Counted from the stretch's first letter, positions 38,901 through 49,452 are shown. The stretch is DNA of 64,000 nt from Qipengyuania sp. (GCA_019745075.1 JAIETR010000024.1:33739-97738); one strand, 5' to 3'. Notes: generated by a model from the letters alone, not told the origin. Translations and numbers: made by a program.

Positions 38901-40468
38901 CACGCCGTCTCCTTCTCGATCGCCCAGGGCAATTTGCCTGGTTCGGCGAACATCGCCTGGATTGCCCGCTTGTCGACCTTGTCGGTGTTTCCACGCGGGA
39001 GCGAGGGCAGGATCGCGATATGCTTCGGCACCTCGAACTTGGACACGTTCTCGCGGCAATGCTTGTCGAGCGCTTCCGGCGTGACGCCGGCGTCGCCCCG
39101 CACGGTCACGGCTGCCACGACCGCCTCGCCCCATTGCGGATGGGGCATACCGAACACCGCGACCTCGGCGACGCCCTTATACTCGGCCAGCGCGTTTTCG
39201 ATCGCCGTCGGATAAACGTTGAAGCCGCCGCTCACGATCATGTTGTGCTGGCGATCGCCTAGGAACACGTAGCCGCGCTCGTCCATCCGCCCGAAGTCGC
39301 CGGTCTTCAGCCATTTGCCGAAGACCGTATTCGCGTTGAGCTCGGGCAGGTTCAAATAGCCCTGCATGACCGTGTCGCCGCCGATCCACACCAGGCCCAG
39401 TTCGCCGCGGGGGACTTCCTTGCCCTCCTCGTCGCGGATCTGGATGTCGGCGTGCGGCATTGCCTTGCCGACCGAGCGAAGCAGCGCGAAATCGCCGTTG
39501 AGCGCCTGCTGGTGTCCGGGATTGTCGAGCAGGGCAACCGCGCCGGTGGATTCCGAAACGCCGTAACGGTTGAGAAACTCGCAGCCGAGCGTCGCATAGG
39601 CGTCGCGGATCAGCGCGGGCGTCGCCGGCATCGTGCCGTAGCAGATCTGGCGCAGCGACGAGATATCCCAATGGCCGGTCTTCACGTCATCGACGATGCG
39701 GCGCAGCATGGTCGGGACCACGGTCACGGTTGTAACGCGGTGCTCCTCGATCAGGTCGAGGAAGCGCTCGGCCTGGAAGTTTTCCAGCACCGTAGTCATG
39801 CCGGTTATGATGTTCATGCACATCGTGTTGATGTTGATGCCGGCCGGATTGGTCACGTAAACGCGCACGTCCTGCTTGGTGTAGCCGTTGACCATGTTGT
39901 TGAACACGAGCGACGTCAGCAGGTTGCGGTTGCTCAGCAGCACGCCCTTCGGATTTCCCGTCGTTCCGGACGTGTATCCGATTGCGCCCACGCCTTCCTC
40001 GTCGAGCGGGGGCAGGTCCGGATTGGCATCGGTGCTGGCGACCAGCTTCTCATAGTCGAGCGGCAGATCGTGCGGCCCGCCGAACCCGATGATGATGCGT
40101 CCCTCGGCCGCAAGCTCTTCATAATGCTCGGCAAGGTTGGCCGCGCACTTGGCTTCGACGAAGATCGCGCGCGCATCGCAGTCGCGGATGACGTGCATCA
40201 TTTCGCGCGTCGAATAGCGCCAGTTCAGGCCCGCCCGAACCGCGCCGGTCTTCATGCACGCGAACCAATGCTCGGCGATTTCAATCCGGTTGTGCGAAAG
40301 GATCGCCGTCCGCGTTCCCTTGGTGATGCCGAGATCCTGGAACACCCGCGCGAGCCGGCTGGAGCGCTCGTGCATCTCCGCCCAATTGCTGCGGCGATCG
40401 GCATCGATATAGGCGGTATCATCGGGAAACTTTTCGGCGCACCGTCGCACGAAGTCGCGGAGGAACAT
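38900..40468 (-). CDS. AMP-dependent acyl-CoA synthetase/ligase
   Basis: GAIGYTSGTTGNPKGVLLSNRN, GKWLKTGDFGRMDERGYVFLGDRQHNMIVSGGFNVYPTAIENAL. Confidence 0.93.
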   Translation of the reverse strand: MFLRDFVRRCAEKFPDDTAYIDADRRSNWAEMHERSSRLARVFQDLGITKGTRTAILSHNRIEIAEHWFACMKTGAVRAGLNWRYSTREMMHVIRDCDARAIFVEAKCAANLAEHYEELAAEGRIIIGFGGPHDLPLDYEKLVASTDANPDLPPLDEEGVGAIGYTSGTTGNPKGVLLSNRNLLTSLVFNNMVNGYTKQDVRVYVTNPAGININTMCMNIITGMTTVLENFQAERFLDLIEEHRVTTVTVVPTMLRRIVDDVKTGHWDISSLRQICYGTMPATPALIRDAYATLGCEFLNRYGVSESTGAVALLDNPGHQQALNGDFALLRSVGKAMPHADIQIRDEEGKEVPRGELGLVWIGGDTVMQGYLNLPELNANTVFGKWLKTGDFGRMDERGYVFLGDRQHNMIVSGGFNVYPTAIENALAEYKGVAEVAVFGMPHPQWGEAVVAAVTVRGDAGVTPEALDKHCRENVSKFEVPKHIAILPSLPRGNTDKVDKRAIQAMFAEPGKLPWAIEKETA

Positions 40469-40709
40469 TACTGGCCCTTTCTTGCGGTATTTGAACCAAG
40501 GATTTCCGCTGGCCTAAGCGTATCGGCCCTCAAGGTGTTAGCTCGCAGATGCTTTGCAAGGCATTGGATTTTTCAATGGGCTTTCGGATCGACGCTCAAA
40601 TATATCGCCAGCTTAATGCCTAGGTGCATAGCGGCGATGGGTTTTCGCTATCGCTCGGTATCGCAAAATCCGCTGGCGGCGCACGGGCATTGCAGGGGAT
40701 CTCCGTTCC

Positions 40710-41495
40710 ATGAACAACCGTTTCAAGCAGGCCCTCATCGAGAAGCGCGCGCAAATCGGCCTGTGGCAAGGCCTGGCGAGCCCCTATACGGCGGAGATCT
40801 GCGCCGGGGCCGGCTTTGACTGGCTGCTGTTCGACGGAGAGCATAGCCCCACGGACCTGCCCATGCTGTTGTCGCAACTGCAGGCGATCGGGGAAACTTC
40901 GGCCGAAGCCGTCGCCCGTCCGCCGGTGGGCGAACCCTGGTTGATCAAGCAATATCTGGACCTGGGCTTCCGCACGCTGCTCATTCCGATGGTGAACAGC
41001 GCAGCGCAGGCGGCCGAGCTGGTCGAGGCGTGCCGATATGCGCCCGCGGGAATCCGGGGCGTCGCGATGAGCCGGGCATCGCGCTGGGGCCGCGATCGCG
41101 ATTACCTGTCAAGCGCAGATAGCGAAATCTGTCTCCTCGTACAGGTAGAGACCCGTGCAGGTATCGATGCTGTGGAAGAAATCAGCGCGGTCGATGGGGT
41201 GGACGGGATCTTTATCGGTCCCGCCGATCTGTCTGCGTCGCTTGGTTATCGCGGCCAGCCCTCGCATCCCGAAGTGGTAGCGCGGATCGAGTTGGCAATC
41301 GGGCGCATTCGCGCCGCCGGAAAGGCTCCCGGCATATTGAGCGCCGATGTCGCCGCGGCGCGCCGCTATCTGGAGCTGGGCTGCCTGTTCGTCGCAGTCG
41401 GCACCGACATGGGCCTGCTGGCGCGCGCCACCGATGCGCTGGCCGCCGAGTTCGGCCGGGGTCCGAGTGCACCGCTCCCGGCCGGGACCTATTGA
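40710..41495 (+). CDS. hpaI: HpcH/HpaI-family aldolase
   Basis: ALIEKRAQIGLWQGLASPYTAEICAGAGFDWLLFDGEHSPTD, GIFIGPADLSASLGYRGQPSHPEV. Confidence 0.88.
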   Translation: MNNRFKQALIEKRAQIGLWQGLASPYTAEICAGAGFDWLLFDGEHSPTDLPMLLSQLQAIGETSAEAVARPPVGEPWLIKQYLDLGFRTLLIPMVNSAAQAAELVEACRYAPAGIRGVAMSRASRWGRDRDYLSSADSEICLLVQVETRAGIDAVEEISAVDGVDGIFIGPADLSASLGYRGQPSHPEVVARIELAIGRIRAAGKAPGILSADVAAARRYLELGCLFVAVGTDMGLLARATDALAAEFGRGPSAPLPAGTY

Positions 41496-41548
41496 GGCGC
41501 TGACGTCCAAGCTTCTCCGGGCGCGTGCTCAGCGGCGAACGGCATCCA

Positions 41549-42910
41549 TTATTGCGCTCTCCATAACCGATCGACCTGCAGCGCATCCCGGAAGCGCGGA
41601 AGCGCGGCGGCTAGCGCGAGCAAGGCGACCGTAGCGGCGCAGCCGAGGACGATCGCCAGCGCCTTGCCGATCGCCATTCCCGAAGCATCGATAGAGGTGG
41701 ACAATATCGCCACCAGTGTCGGGCCGATGCCGAAACCGATCAGCGTGATGAGCATCGTGAACAGCGCCGATACGCGGCCGCGCAATTCGTTCGGCGTGAT
41801 CAGCTGGAGCGCCGCGGCCGCCACGCCGAGGAACGTCATCGCGAAGAAGTAATGCGGGATCATCCCGACCGCGAAAACTCCGACATTGCCCCACAGCAAT
41901 CCGATGATCGCGGCTGGAACCGCGAAGGGCAGGGTGAACAGGAAGATCCGCAGATTGATGGTCGTGTCGCCCTTGGCGGCCTGGCGATCCACCCACCATC
42001 CAGTGGCGATCTGTCCAGGCAGTCCGGCAAAGATCAGCAGCGCGGCGATGGTAATTCCGATGTGCACGGGCGCGACGAGCAGCGTGCGCCCCAGCACGGT
42101 CGGCGACCAGGCGAATGTCGAATTGACGATCATGCTCATTGCGCCAAAAGCGATGCACAGCAGGGCGAGCAAGGCCGCATTGGCCTTCAGGAAACGAACC
42201 AGATGCGCGGTGCTGCCGGCCTCAGGAGCCGAGGTGCGGCCGAGGCGCGTGGGCTCAGGGAAGAGGAAGGCGAGGAGGGCAAGGAACGGGCCGGGCAGGC
42301 CGGTCACGAAGAAAACCAGCCTCCAGCTATGCAGTTCGCCGATGATCGGCAGCCAGACGCTCGCATGGGTCGTGCTCCACGCGACAACGAAGCCGCCCGC
42401 GAGGATGGCGATCGCACCCCCGACCAGGCCCCCCATGATGAACACGGACATGGCCAGCGAAAGGCGGTGGCGCGGAAAGGAATCCGAGATCATCGAATAA
42501 GCGGCCGGCCCGAGCGCGGCTTCACCGACGCCCACCAGCATGCGCGCGATGAAGAGTTCGGAGAAGTTCGATGCAAGCCCGCATGCCGCAGAGGCGAGAC
42601 CCCAGAGCGCGACGCTCACCCCGATCAGCGCCCGGCGCGAAGTGCGGTCGGCGATCCAGCCCATCGCGAGGCCGATCGTGGTGTAGAAGAGGGCAAAGGA
42701 AAAGCCGAGCAGGAGGCTCGCCTGCACATCGCTGATGCCGAGGTCGCGGCGGATCGGATCGACCAGCATGGTCATGATCTGCCGATCGACCATCGCAAAT
42801 ACCGAATAGATGAAAAGGACCCCGATCGTGAGCCACGCCACCGCCGGCGAGGGTCGGGCGGACGGCTTGGCGGAAGCCGTCACTCCGAGGCTGGGTAACG
42901 CGACAGACAT
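41549..42910 (-). CDS. MFS transporter
   Basis: YSVFAMVDRQIMTMLVDPIRRDLGISDVQASLLLGFSFALFYTTIGLAMGWIADRTSRR. Confidence 0.92.
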   Translation of the reverse strand: MSVALPSLGVTASAKPSARPSPAVAWLTIGVLFIYSVFAMVDRQIMTMLVDPIRRDLGISDVQASLLLGFSFALFYTTIGLAMGWIADRTSRRALIGVSVALWGLASAACGLASNFSELFIARMLVGVGEAALGPAAYSMISDSFPRHRLSLAMSVFIMGGLVGGAIAILAGGFVVAWSTTHASVWLPIIGELHSWRLVFFVTGLPGPFLALLAFLFPEPTRLGRTSAPEAGSTAHLVRFLKANAALLALLCIAFGAMSMIVNSTFAWSPTVLGRTLLVAPVHIGITIAALLIFAGLPGQIATGWWVDRQAAKGDTTINLRIFLFTLPFAVPAAIIGLLWGNVGVFAVGMIPHYFFAMTFLGVAAAALQLITPNELRGRVSALFTMLITLIGFGIGPTLVAILSTSIDASGMAIGKALAIVLGCAATVALLALAAALPRFRDALQVDRLWRAQ

Positions 42911-42914
42911 GGTT

Positions 42915-44267
42915 TCAGGCTCCGCCGCGCGGGATTTCAGGGTCGCCTTGCCGCGCTAGGACAGCTCGGACCGGGGCCAGGGCGTATCGCAGGCAAATCC
43001 AGGCGAGCGGGATCGTCAGGCAGGTGGTGGTTGCCAGCGACATCCCCAGCTTGGCCTCGTCCTGGAAAACATAGTCAGTCAGAAAGGCGGTGAAGGTCGG
43101 GCCCGCGCCCAGCCCGAGGAATGTAAAGAAGCCGAGGAAGAGCCCGGTCACCTGCCCGCGTAGCGTCGGGGGAACGAACAGCTGCAGCGTGGCGCCCATG
43201 AAGACGACGAACTGCAGCGCCACGACCTGCATGATCCCATAGGCGATGAGGAACCACCAGGGGTCGGTCAGGAAGAACGCGACAGCCCCCACCGGAATGG
43301 CGGCGGCGAGCAGCCAGGTGAAGAAGCGCAAATGCGCGTCGCGCATGCCGCGGCCATAGAGCCAGTCGACGATCATCCCCTTCACGATCATCGAGCCCGC
43401 CCCGAACAGGCTGATCACGCTGAGCGCAGGCCCGTATTGCGCAGGGTGCCATCCGAACTGCCGGCTCATATAGGTCGGCGCCCAGGAGGTGAGGCTATAC
43501 ATGGTGATGGAGATCGAGGCGAAGCCGATCGCCATCGGCACCAGCGCGCGCGCCTCGCTCCGCAGGAACGGGATCAGCGGCGGACGATCCGCCGAGGCGT
43601 TTGTGGATGCACCGCGCAGCGGTTCGCGGAAGGTAAAGACCAGCAGAGCGAGGAGCACGCCGGGCAGGCCGGTCAGCGCAAGCGCGATCTGCCATGGCTC
43701 CATGTTACCCACGACCGGCCAATGGGTGTGCTGGATCGTGGCGGCGAAGGCGATGCTCAAGCCGCCGATCGCGAATGCGAGCGCGGCGCCGAGCTTGGCG
43801 CCCATCTGATAGATGGCCATCGCCGTAGTCAGTCGCCGCCGCGGAAAGCGATCGGCCAACATCGAATAGGCGGCAGGCGTGAGCGCCGCCTCACCCGCAC
43901 CGACGCCGACGCGAAACAGGAACAGTCCGGCGAAACTGCCGGCCAGACCGCTCAGGCCGGCAGACAACGACCATAGCGTCACACCGCCAAAGATCACCTT
44001 TCTGCGGGACGTGCGATCGGCGGCAAGCCCGAAAACATAGCCGAAGATACAGTAAGCGACGCCGAAGGCCGGCCCGATGATCAGCCCGATCTGCACGTCG
44101 GAAAGCCCGAGCGTCGCCTTGATCGGATCGACCAGCATCGAGATGACGATCCGGTCGACGAAGGAGAGCGTGTAGAGCAGCAGCAGCACCGCCAGCATCC
44201 ACCATGCCTCGATCTGCACGCGTTCCGGGCTGGCATCGATAGTGCGGGGCGACGTGGCTTCAACCAC
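42915..44267 (-). CDS. MFS transporter
   Basis: YTLSFVDRIVISMLVDPIKATLGLSDVQIGLIIGPAFGVAYCIFGYVFGLAADRTSRRKV. Confidence 0.92.
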   Translation of the reverse strand: MVEATSPRTIDASPERVQIEAWWMLAVLLLLYTLSFVDRIVISMLVDPIKATLGLSDVQIGLIIGPAFGVAYCIFGYVFGLAADRTSRRKVIFGGVTLWSLSAGLSGLAGSFAGLFLFRVGVGAGEAALTPAAYSMLADRFPRRRLTTAMAIYQMGAKLGAALAFAIGGLSIAFAATIQHTHWPVVGNMEPWQIALALTGLPGVLLALLVFTFREPLRGASTNASADRPPLIPFLRSEARALVPMAIGFASISITMYSLTSWAPTYMSRQFGWHPAQYGPALSVISLFGAGSMIVKGMIVDWLYGRGMRDAHLRFFTWLLAAAIPVGAVAFFLTDPWWFLIAYGIMQVVALQFVVFMGATLQLFVPPTLRGQVTGLFLGFFTFLGLGAGPTFTAFLTDYVFQDEAKLGMSLATTTCLTIPLAWICLRYALAPVRAVLARQGDPEIPRGGA

Positions 44268-45795
44268 GGGTCGACTCGAGCGCTGCGGCGCGCGCCTTGA
44301 GCGCCTGCTTGTCGACCTTCATCATGGGTGTGAGCGGCAGGGCGTCGACCAGCACCATCTGGTCCGGCGCCTTGTAGTCGGCTAGCTCGGACTTGACCGT
44401 GGCTCTGACGATCTCAAGCGAAGGCGGGTTCGCAGGATCTGCCGGAACGACGAACGCAACTCCGACCTCGCCGATTGCCGGTGCTGGCGTGCCGATGACC
44501 GCGACCGCCGACACATCGGGCATTTCGCTGATCACGCGCTCAACCTCGATCGGATAGACGTTGTAGCCGCCGCGAATGTACATCTCGTTGGCGCGGCCGG
44601 CGAGTATCACATTGCCGTGCTCGTCCAGTCGGCCAAAGTCTCCGGTGAGCATCCAGCCGTCGCCGATCAGCGTCTCGGCGGTCCGCTCGGGATCCTTCCA
44701 ATAGCCGATGGTGATCGCCTTCGAGCGAACGGCGATCCTGCCGACAGCGCCGTGCGGCACCTCGTTGCGATCGTCGTCTAGGAATTTCAGTTCCACGCCG
44801 ACCTGCGCGCGGCCGACTGTGCGATACTGGATCTCGGCGCTGTCGCCGATCCGCGTGCCGGTCATCGATGGGCATTCGGTCATCGAATAGCGCACGATCA
44901 GCGGCACCCCGATGGCGCGCGAGACCTGTTCGACCAGTTCGGGCTGCGCCGGTGCCGTGGCGGTTATACCGACCTTCACGTGCGAGAGGTCGGCAGCGGC
45001 CAGGCCGGGATGCGCGAGCAGCTTGGTCCATTGCGTTGGCACCGCCCCGGCGATGTTGATCCGCTCCTCGACCAGAAGCCTGAGCATCGCATCGGCGCTC
45101 CACGGCGTCGGCGCCACGATCAGCGTCATGCCGAAGGCAACCTGTTCCCATCCCTTCGACATGAAGCCGGCATGGGCAAACGGAACCGAGCTGAGTTTCC
45201 GCGCTAGGGGTGCGGCAACCGGGCCCGCGGTCCTGACGGCGTTGCGGAGATTGTCGTGCGTGAAGCACGCTCCCTTGGGCATCCCAGTGGTGCCGCTGGT
45301 CCAGATGATGACCGCGATGTCGTCGGGCCGGCCGGCGCGGGGTGTCGCCTTCTTGGGCGAATTGCGAAACGATGCCAGCTCGGAGCGGCGGACAACATAC
45401 GGGCCCGCAGTCGGCTCGAGCCCATTGTCTTCGACGATGATGAGCGCGGCTTCGGATCGTTCGACCACGCCTTCGAATTCGCGGCGGCCCAGCCGTACAT
45501 TGACTCCGCTCGCAATGGCACCGAGCAATTGCGCACCGGCGAAGCAGACGGCAAAGTCGATGCCGTTCTCGATTGCGATCAGGACGATATCGCCCGCCTC
45601 CACGCCGCGATCGGAGAACGCCTGCGCAACGCGCAACGACTGATCGACCCACTCGCCATAGCTGATGCGGTCATCGCCATCGACAAAGGCTTCCTGTGCC
45701 GGAAACGCCTGCTCGGCGGCCAGGAGCAGATCGGTGAACGTTGGCAGGCTCACGTCGAGGAGGGGCGGAGCGTCGGCACGGTTCTGGTCTTGCAT
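44260..45795 (-). CDS. AMP-dependent acyl-CoA synthetase/ligase
   Basis: AVIIWTSGTTGMPKGACFTHDN, GWMLTGDFGRLDEHGNVILAGRANEMYIRGGYNVYPIEVERVI. Start MQDQNRAD. Confidence 0.92.
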   Translation of the reverse strand: MQDQNRADAPPLLDVSLPTFTDLLLAAEQAFPAQEAFVDGDDRISYGEWVDQSLRVAQAFSDRGVEAGDIVLIAIENGIDFAVCFAGAQLLGAIASGVNVRLGRREFEGVVERSEAALIIVEDNGLEPTAGPYVVRRSELASFRNSPKKATPRAGRPDDIAVIIWTSGTTGMPKGACFTHDNLRNAVRTAGPVAAPLARKLSSVPFAHAGFMSKGWEQVAFGMTLIVAPTPWSADAMLRLLVEERINIAGAVPTQWTKLLAHPGLAAADLSHVKVGITATAPAQPELVEQVSRAIGVPLIVRYSMTECPSMTGTRIGDSAEIQYRTVGRAQVGVELKFLDDDRNEVPHGAVGRIAVRSKAITIGYWKDPERTAETLIGDGWMLTGDFGRLDEHGNVILAGRANEMYIRGGYNVYPIEVERVISEMPDVSAVAVIGTPAPAIGEVGVAFVVPADPANPPSLEIVRATVKSELADYKAPDQMVLVDALPLTPMMKVDKQALKARAAALESTRG

Positions 45796-45842
45796 CGGAT
45801 AACTTTCGCACGCTCGAGTGGCCACTGCGGCGCGCCGCGCCG

Positions 45843-46613
45843 TCATGTTTTCGGTACGGTGTTCGGATCCGTCGCGAATAGGCCAGTCCCCCCGGCCCGC
45901 CAGCTTTGTTTCATGCGTTCTTCGATTTCGAGCGCCTCGCCTAGCGAAGCCCCGTCGCCCTCGTACATGGCGCCAATCTGCCCTTCCACCGAAGCGCGCG
46001 GATTGCCAGCGATCACCCTCGCGATTTCCAAGGCGCGTTCGGTGACGTCGCCCTCGACGACCTCGTTGACGAGTCCCCATTCACAGGCGCGGGCGGCATC
46101 GATGAACTCGCCCGTCGACATGATCTGGTTGGCGCGGCGGCGCCCTATCGCGCGCGGGAGCAGCGCGCTCATGCCCCAGCCGGCGATCAGCCCGACCTTC
46201 GCATGCGTATCGGCAAAGCGCGCGTTCGGCGATGCCACGATGAAGCTGCAGGAGAGGGCGACTTCCAATGCTCCGGTGGCGCATGGACCATCGACCGCGG
46301 CGATTACCGGCTTTCCGAAAGCCCGCAGCGCCTCTCCCGGATGCGGACGGATCGGTTGCGCGCCGGCGCGCAGTTCCTTGATATCGGCGCCAGCGGAGAA
46401 GCACGCACCCGCACCGGTCAGAACGACGATGCGGACATCGTCGTCCGTCCCGGCTTGATCCAGGCAAGCAACCAAAGCCTGCTTCATCGCGTTCGACAGC
46501 GCGTTTCGTGCTGTCGGCCGATTGAAGATGATCAGCCTGATCGCTTCGAAATCGGTGACGACGAGCTCGTCCGACCGGTCGGCTACAAGTTGGTCGGCGA
46601 GCATCGTCATCAT
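45843..46613 (-). CDS. Enoyl-CoA hydratase/isomerase family protein
   Basis: IRLIIFNRPTARNALSNAMKQAL, CFSAGADIKELR, GPCATGALEVALSCSFIVASPNA. Confidence 0.9.
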   Translation of the reverse strand: MMTMLADQLVADRSDELVVTDFEAIRLIIFNRPTARNALSNAMKQALVACLDQAGTDDDVRIVVLTGAGACFSAGADIKELRAGAQPIRPHPGEALRAFGKPVIAAVDGPCATGALEVALSCSFIVASPNARFADTHAKVGLIAGWGMSALLPRAIGRRRANQIMSTGEFIDAARACEWGLVNEVVEGDVTERALEIARVIAGNPRASVEGQIGAMYEGDGASLGEALEIEERMKQSWRAGGTGLFATDPNTVPKT

Positions 46614-46632
46614 CCCTGTCTCGCTGTCGGCC

Positions 46633-48792
46633 TCAGAACTGGAAGGAAGCCGAGGCGCCAAAGGTCCGCGGACGCTCGAACCCGGCCTTGTCGGCCGTCG
46701 CGGTTGACGTCATCTGCGAATATACCACCTCGTTGGCAAGGTTTCGCACGAATACGCTCACGCGCAGGTTGCCCATACCAGCAGGCGAGAACGAGATATC
46801 GCCGTTGATCATGGTGTATGCGGGCTGGGTCAGGCGGTTCTCGAAGTCCCAGTAATATTTGGCCGAGTGGAAGACATTGCCCGCTACCCCGAAGGTACCG
46901 AAGCTGGTGTCGTGCGACCAGTCGAAATTGACCCCCACGGTCGCACGCGGTGCGCGGATCATGTCTTTGCCCGAGGCATCGTAGGGCGCGATCGAGGCAT
47001 TGCCGCCAATGCCCAACGGCCGGAAGATCTGGGCCGTGGGGAAGCTGTCATATTTGGCACGAAGATAGGTGCCGTATGCCCGGATATTGAAATTCCGGCT
47101 GGCGCGGATCGTGGCTTCGATTTCGGCACCATCGACCTTCGCCGAAGCCGCGTTGAACAGAAGCACCAGGGTGGTGGCCGGATCGCGTGCCGATTGCTGG
47201 ATGTCGGTATAGTCGTAGTGGAACAGCGCGCCGTTGATGCGGAGCCAGCGCAGTGGATCGGTCTTGAAACCGATTTCGAACGAGTCGATCGTTTCCGGAC
47301 GAGTCGGCGCCGCAGCTGCGACGTTCGTCGCAAAGCCGTTATAGACGCCGCTCTTGAAGCCGCGGCTATAGCTTGCATAAATGTTGGCGCTGTCGCTGAA
47401 CTTGTACTGCGTCGAAAGGCGATAGGTCAGCTTGTCGTTGCTGGATTCGCGGAAGGGAACGGTGATCGCGGCGGCGGTGTGCGCCTCGTAGTTGCGCTTC
47501 TCCGTGGTGTAGCGAAGACCGGCGATAAGCGAGACCGGGCCAAACCGCAGCGTACCTTCGCCGAAGCCGGCATAGGAAACGACTTCCTGCCGCGTGAAGG
47601 TGCGGCCGGTCAGCGCGCCATTGGCGTAGCTCTCGAGCCCGTCGAACGCGCCCTTGCCCGAGAATTGGAACGCCCCGAGGATCCACGAGAACGCGCCCTC
47701 GCCGGTGGAAAGCGCGCGAATCTCATTCTCGATATAATAGGAGCTTTGCGGTGCGATCACCGATCCGATCGGCTTGCTGGTCGCGTCGCTATCGGTGATC
47801 GAGACCGCCTTGCTGTCGATATAGGCCGATGTGGTCTCGATATCGAACGCGCCCAGGTTCAGGCGCATCTGCAGTGATGCGGAGTAGGTCGTTGACAGCG
47901 AGTTCGTGGGCACGTCGATTGCAGTTTCCCACGGCCTTGTCGCGATGGTCGGCGTAGGCGCGCGGACGCCCGTCGAGTTGCCGCGGAAGGGCTGCTCGCT
48001 GACCGACGAGGAATCCGCGTAGCGCGTATAGTTTCCGGTCAACGTCGCACGGAAATTGGACGTCGGCTCGATCAGGATCTTGGCGCGCACCACTTCCGAG
48101 GAACGGTCGCCGCGATAGCCGCCATTGACCAGATCCTTGATATAGCCAGTATCGGCGGCGATGCCGCCGGTGAGGTCGACGCTGATGCCGGGCGCGATGC
48201 CGGTTGATATATAGCCTTGCAGCGATTTCTCGCCATAGCTGCCGAGCCGGCCGACGATGCGGCCCGAGAGTTCCTCAGTGGGATCGGGAGTGATGATGTT
48301 GATCAGGCCCCCGGTGGAATTGCGGCCGAACAGCGTCCCCTGCGGTCCGCGCAACACTTCGATCCGCTCGACATTGACGATGTCGAAGCCGAGCGAGGAC
48401 ATTACCGGCTGATACACGCCGTCAATGTAGAGGGAGACGTTCGATTCATCGCCGATATTGGCGTTTCGGGTGCCGATGCCGCGGATATAGGGCTGGAAGC
48501 TCGAATTCACGCGGCTGAAGACCACGGATGGCATCGATTGGGTTAACTGGCGCGTGTCCGTCACACCCGAACGCGCGAGACTATCGCCGCTCACCGCAGT
48601 GATTGCGATCGGCACGTCCTGCAGGCGCTCTTCGCGGCGCTGCGCAGTGACGATAATGTCCTCGATGCCGCTCTGACCGTCCGATTGCGCTTCGGTTTGC
48701 GCGGGGGGCGCGGCATCCTGTGCCCACGCCGTGCCCGGCGCGATCAGCGCCACTGCGATTGCAATCCTGCTGGTTAAAATGCGATTCGACAC
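46633..48792 (-). CDS. TonB-dependent receptor
   Basis: EDIIVTAQRREERLQDVPIAITAVSGDSLARSGVTDTRQL, VLRGPQGTLFGRNSTGGLINI, C-terminal GASASFQF; signal peptide. Confidence 0.93.
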   Translation of the reverse strand: MSNRILTSRIAIAVALIAPGTAWAQDAAPPAQTEAQSDGQSGIEDIIVTAQRREERLQDVPIAITAVSGDSLARSGVTDTRQLTQSMPSVVFSRVNSSFQPYIRGIGTRNANIGDESNVSLYIDGVYQPVMSSLGFDIVNVERIEVLRGPQGTLFGRNSTGGLINIITPDPTEELSGRIVGRLGSYGEKSLQGYISTGIAPGISVDLTGGIAADTGYIKDLVNGGYRGDRSSEVVRAKILIEPTSNFRATLTGNYTRYADSSSVSEQPFRGNSTGVRAPTPTIATRPWETAIDVPTNSLSTTYSASLQMRLNLGAFDIETTSAYIDSKAVSITDSDATSKPIGSVIAPQSSYYIENEIRALSTGEGAFSWILGAFQFSGKGAFDGLESYANGALTGRTFTRQEVVSYAGFGEGTLRFGPVSLIAGLRYTTEKRNYEAHTAAAITVPFRESSNDKLTYRLSTQYKFSDSANIYASYSRGFKSGVYNGFATNVAAAAPTRPETIDSFEIGFKTDPLRWLRINGALFHYDYTDIQQSARDPATTLVLLFNAASAKVDGAEIEATIRASRNFNIRAYGTYLRAKYDSFPTAQIFRPLGIGGNASIAPYDASGKDMIRAPRATVGVNFDWSHDTSFGTFGVAGNVFHSAKYYWDFENRLTQPAYTMINGDISFSPAGMGNLRVSVFVRNLANEVVYSQMTSTATADKAGFERPRTFGASASFQF

Positions 48793-49131
48793 TTGAATCC
48801 TCCCCGATTTTAGCTACGCCAGGCGCGCCTGTTTTGGTGCCCTTCGGAATCCGGCATCCATTGGGACGGAGAGGAAGGGCACGACGCCTAAATCCGCTCG
48901 TGAGCCCCGACGAGCAACATGGCTCTCGCGCTAACCGTCAGCGGCTTTGTCTATGGCCGGAGGATCAACTCGCTGCCGGCTCCGACCGCGTCACACCCCA
49001 CGGGGACAGACATTCATTGCCGAATGGCTATGGCCGAGCCGGCCGGCGCTGGGCGAATGGCAAGGCTGGGGATACTGCGTTGGCGCGCTTAGCCCGCATA
49101 GACGCGTGCGAAACTCATGAAAGCAGGTTTG

Positions 49132-49452
49132 ATGGCGAAGTTGACGGTGGTTACGCGAGACGGCACTTCGCATGAAGTGGAGGCCGACGCCGCGTCCGGC
49201 TATTCGCTCATGGAAATCATTCGGGAGCACGGCTTTGACGAGTTGGAAGCCACCTGCGGCGGCTGCTGCTCGTGCGCCACTTGCCATGTCCTCGTCCATC
49301 CCGGCTGGATGTCGCGCCTGCCGGCCATCTCGGAGAACGAGATCGACCTTCTCGACGGAGCAGCCGAACGCGAAGAGACGTCACGATTGTCGTGCCAAGT
49401 GCCCTTCACGCCCGAGCTGGACGGAATCACGGTCACAATCGCTCCTGAGTGA
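49132..49452 (+). CDS. 2Fe-2S ferredoxin (adrenodoxin/terpredoxin type)
   Basis: TCGGCCSCATCHVLV cluster motif with a distal Cys in LSCQVPFTPELDGITVTI. Confidence 0.92.
   Translation: MAKLTVVTRDGTSHEVEADAASGYSLMEIIREHGFDELEATCGGCCSCATCHVLVHPGWMSRLPAISENEIDLLDGAAEREETSRLSCQVPFTPELDGITVTIAPE

Noticed and set aside
48820-48831. 12-bp perfect palindrome CAGGCGCGCCTG upstream of the TonB receptor as an operator
   Set aside because: GC-only core palindromes are common by chance in this high-GC DNA, and no second copy was noticed at a related promoter.
49132-49452. Ferredoxin as a sign of a cytochrome P450 system
   Set aside because: No P450 heme-binding (FxxGxxxC) or ExxR protein was recognised anywhere in the window.
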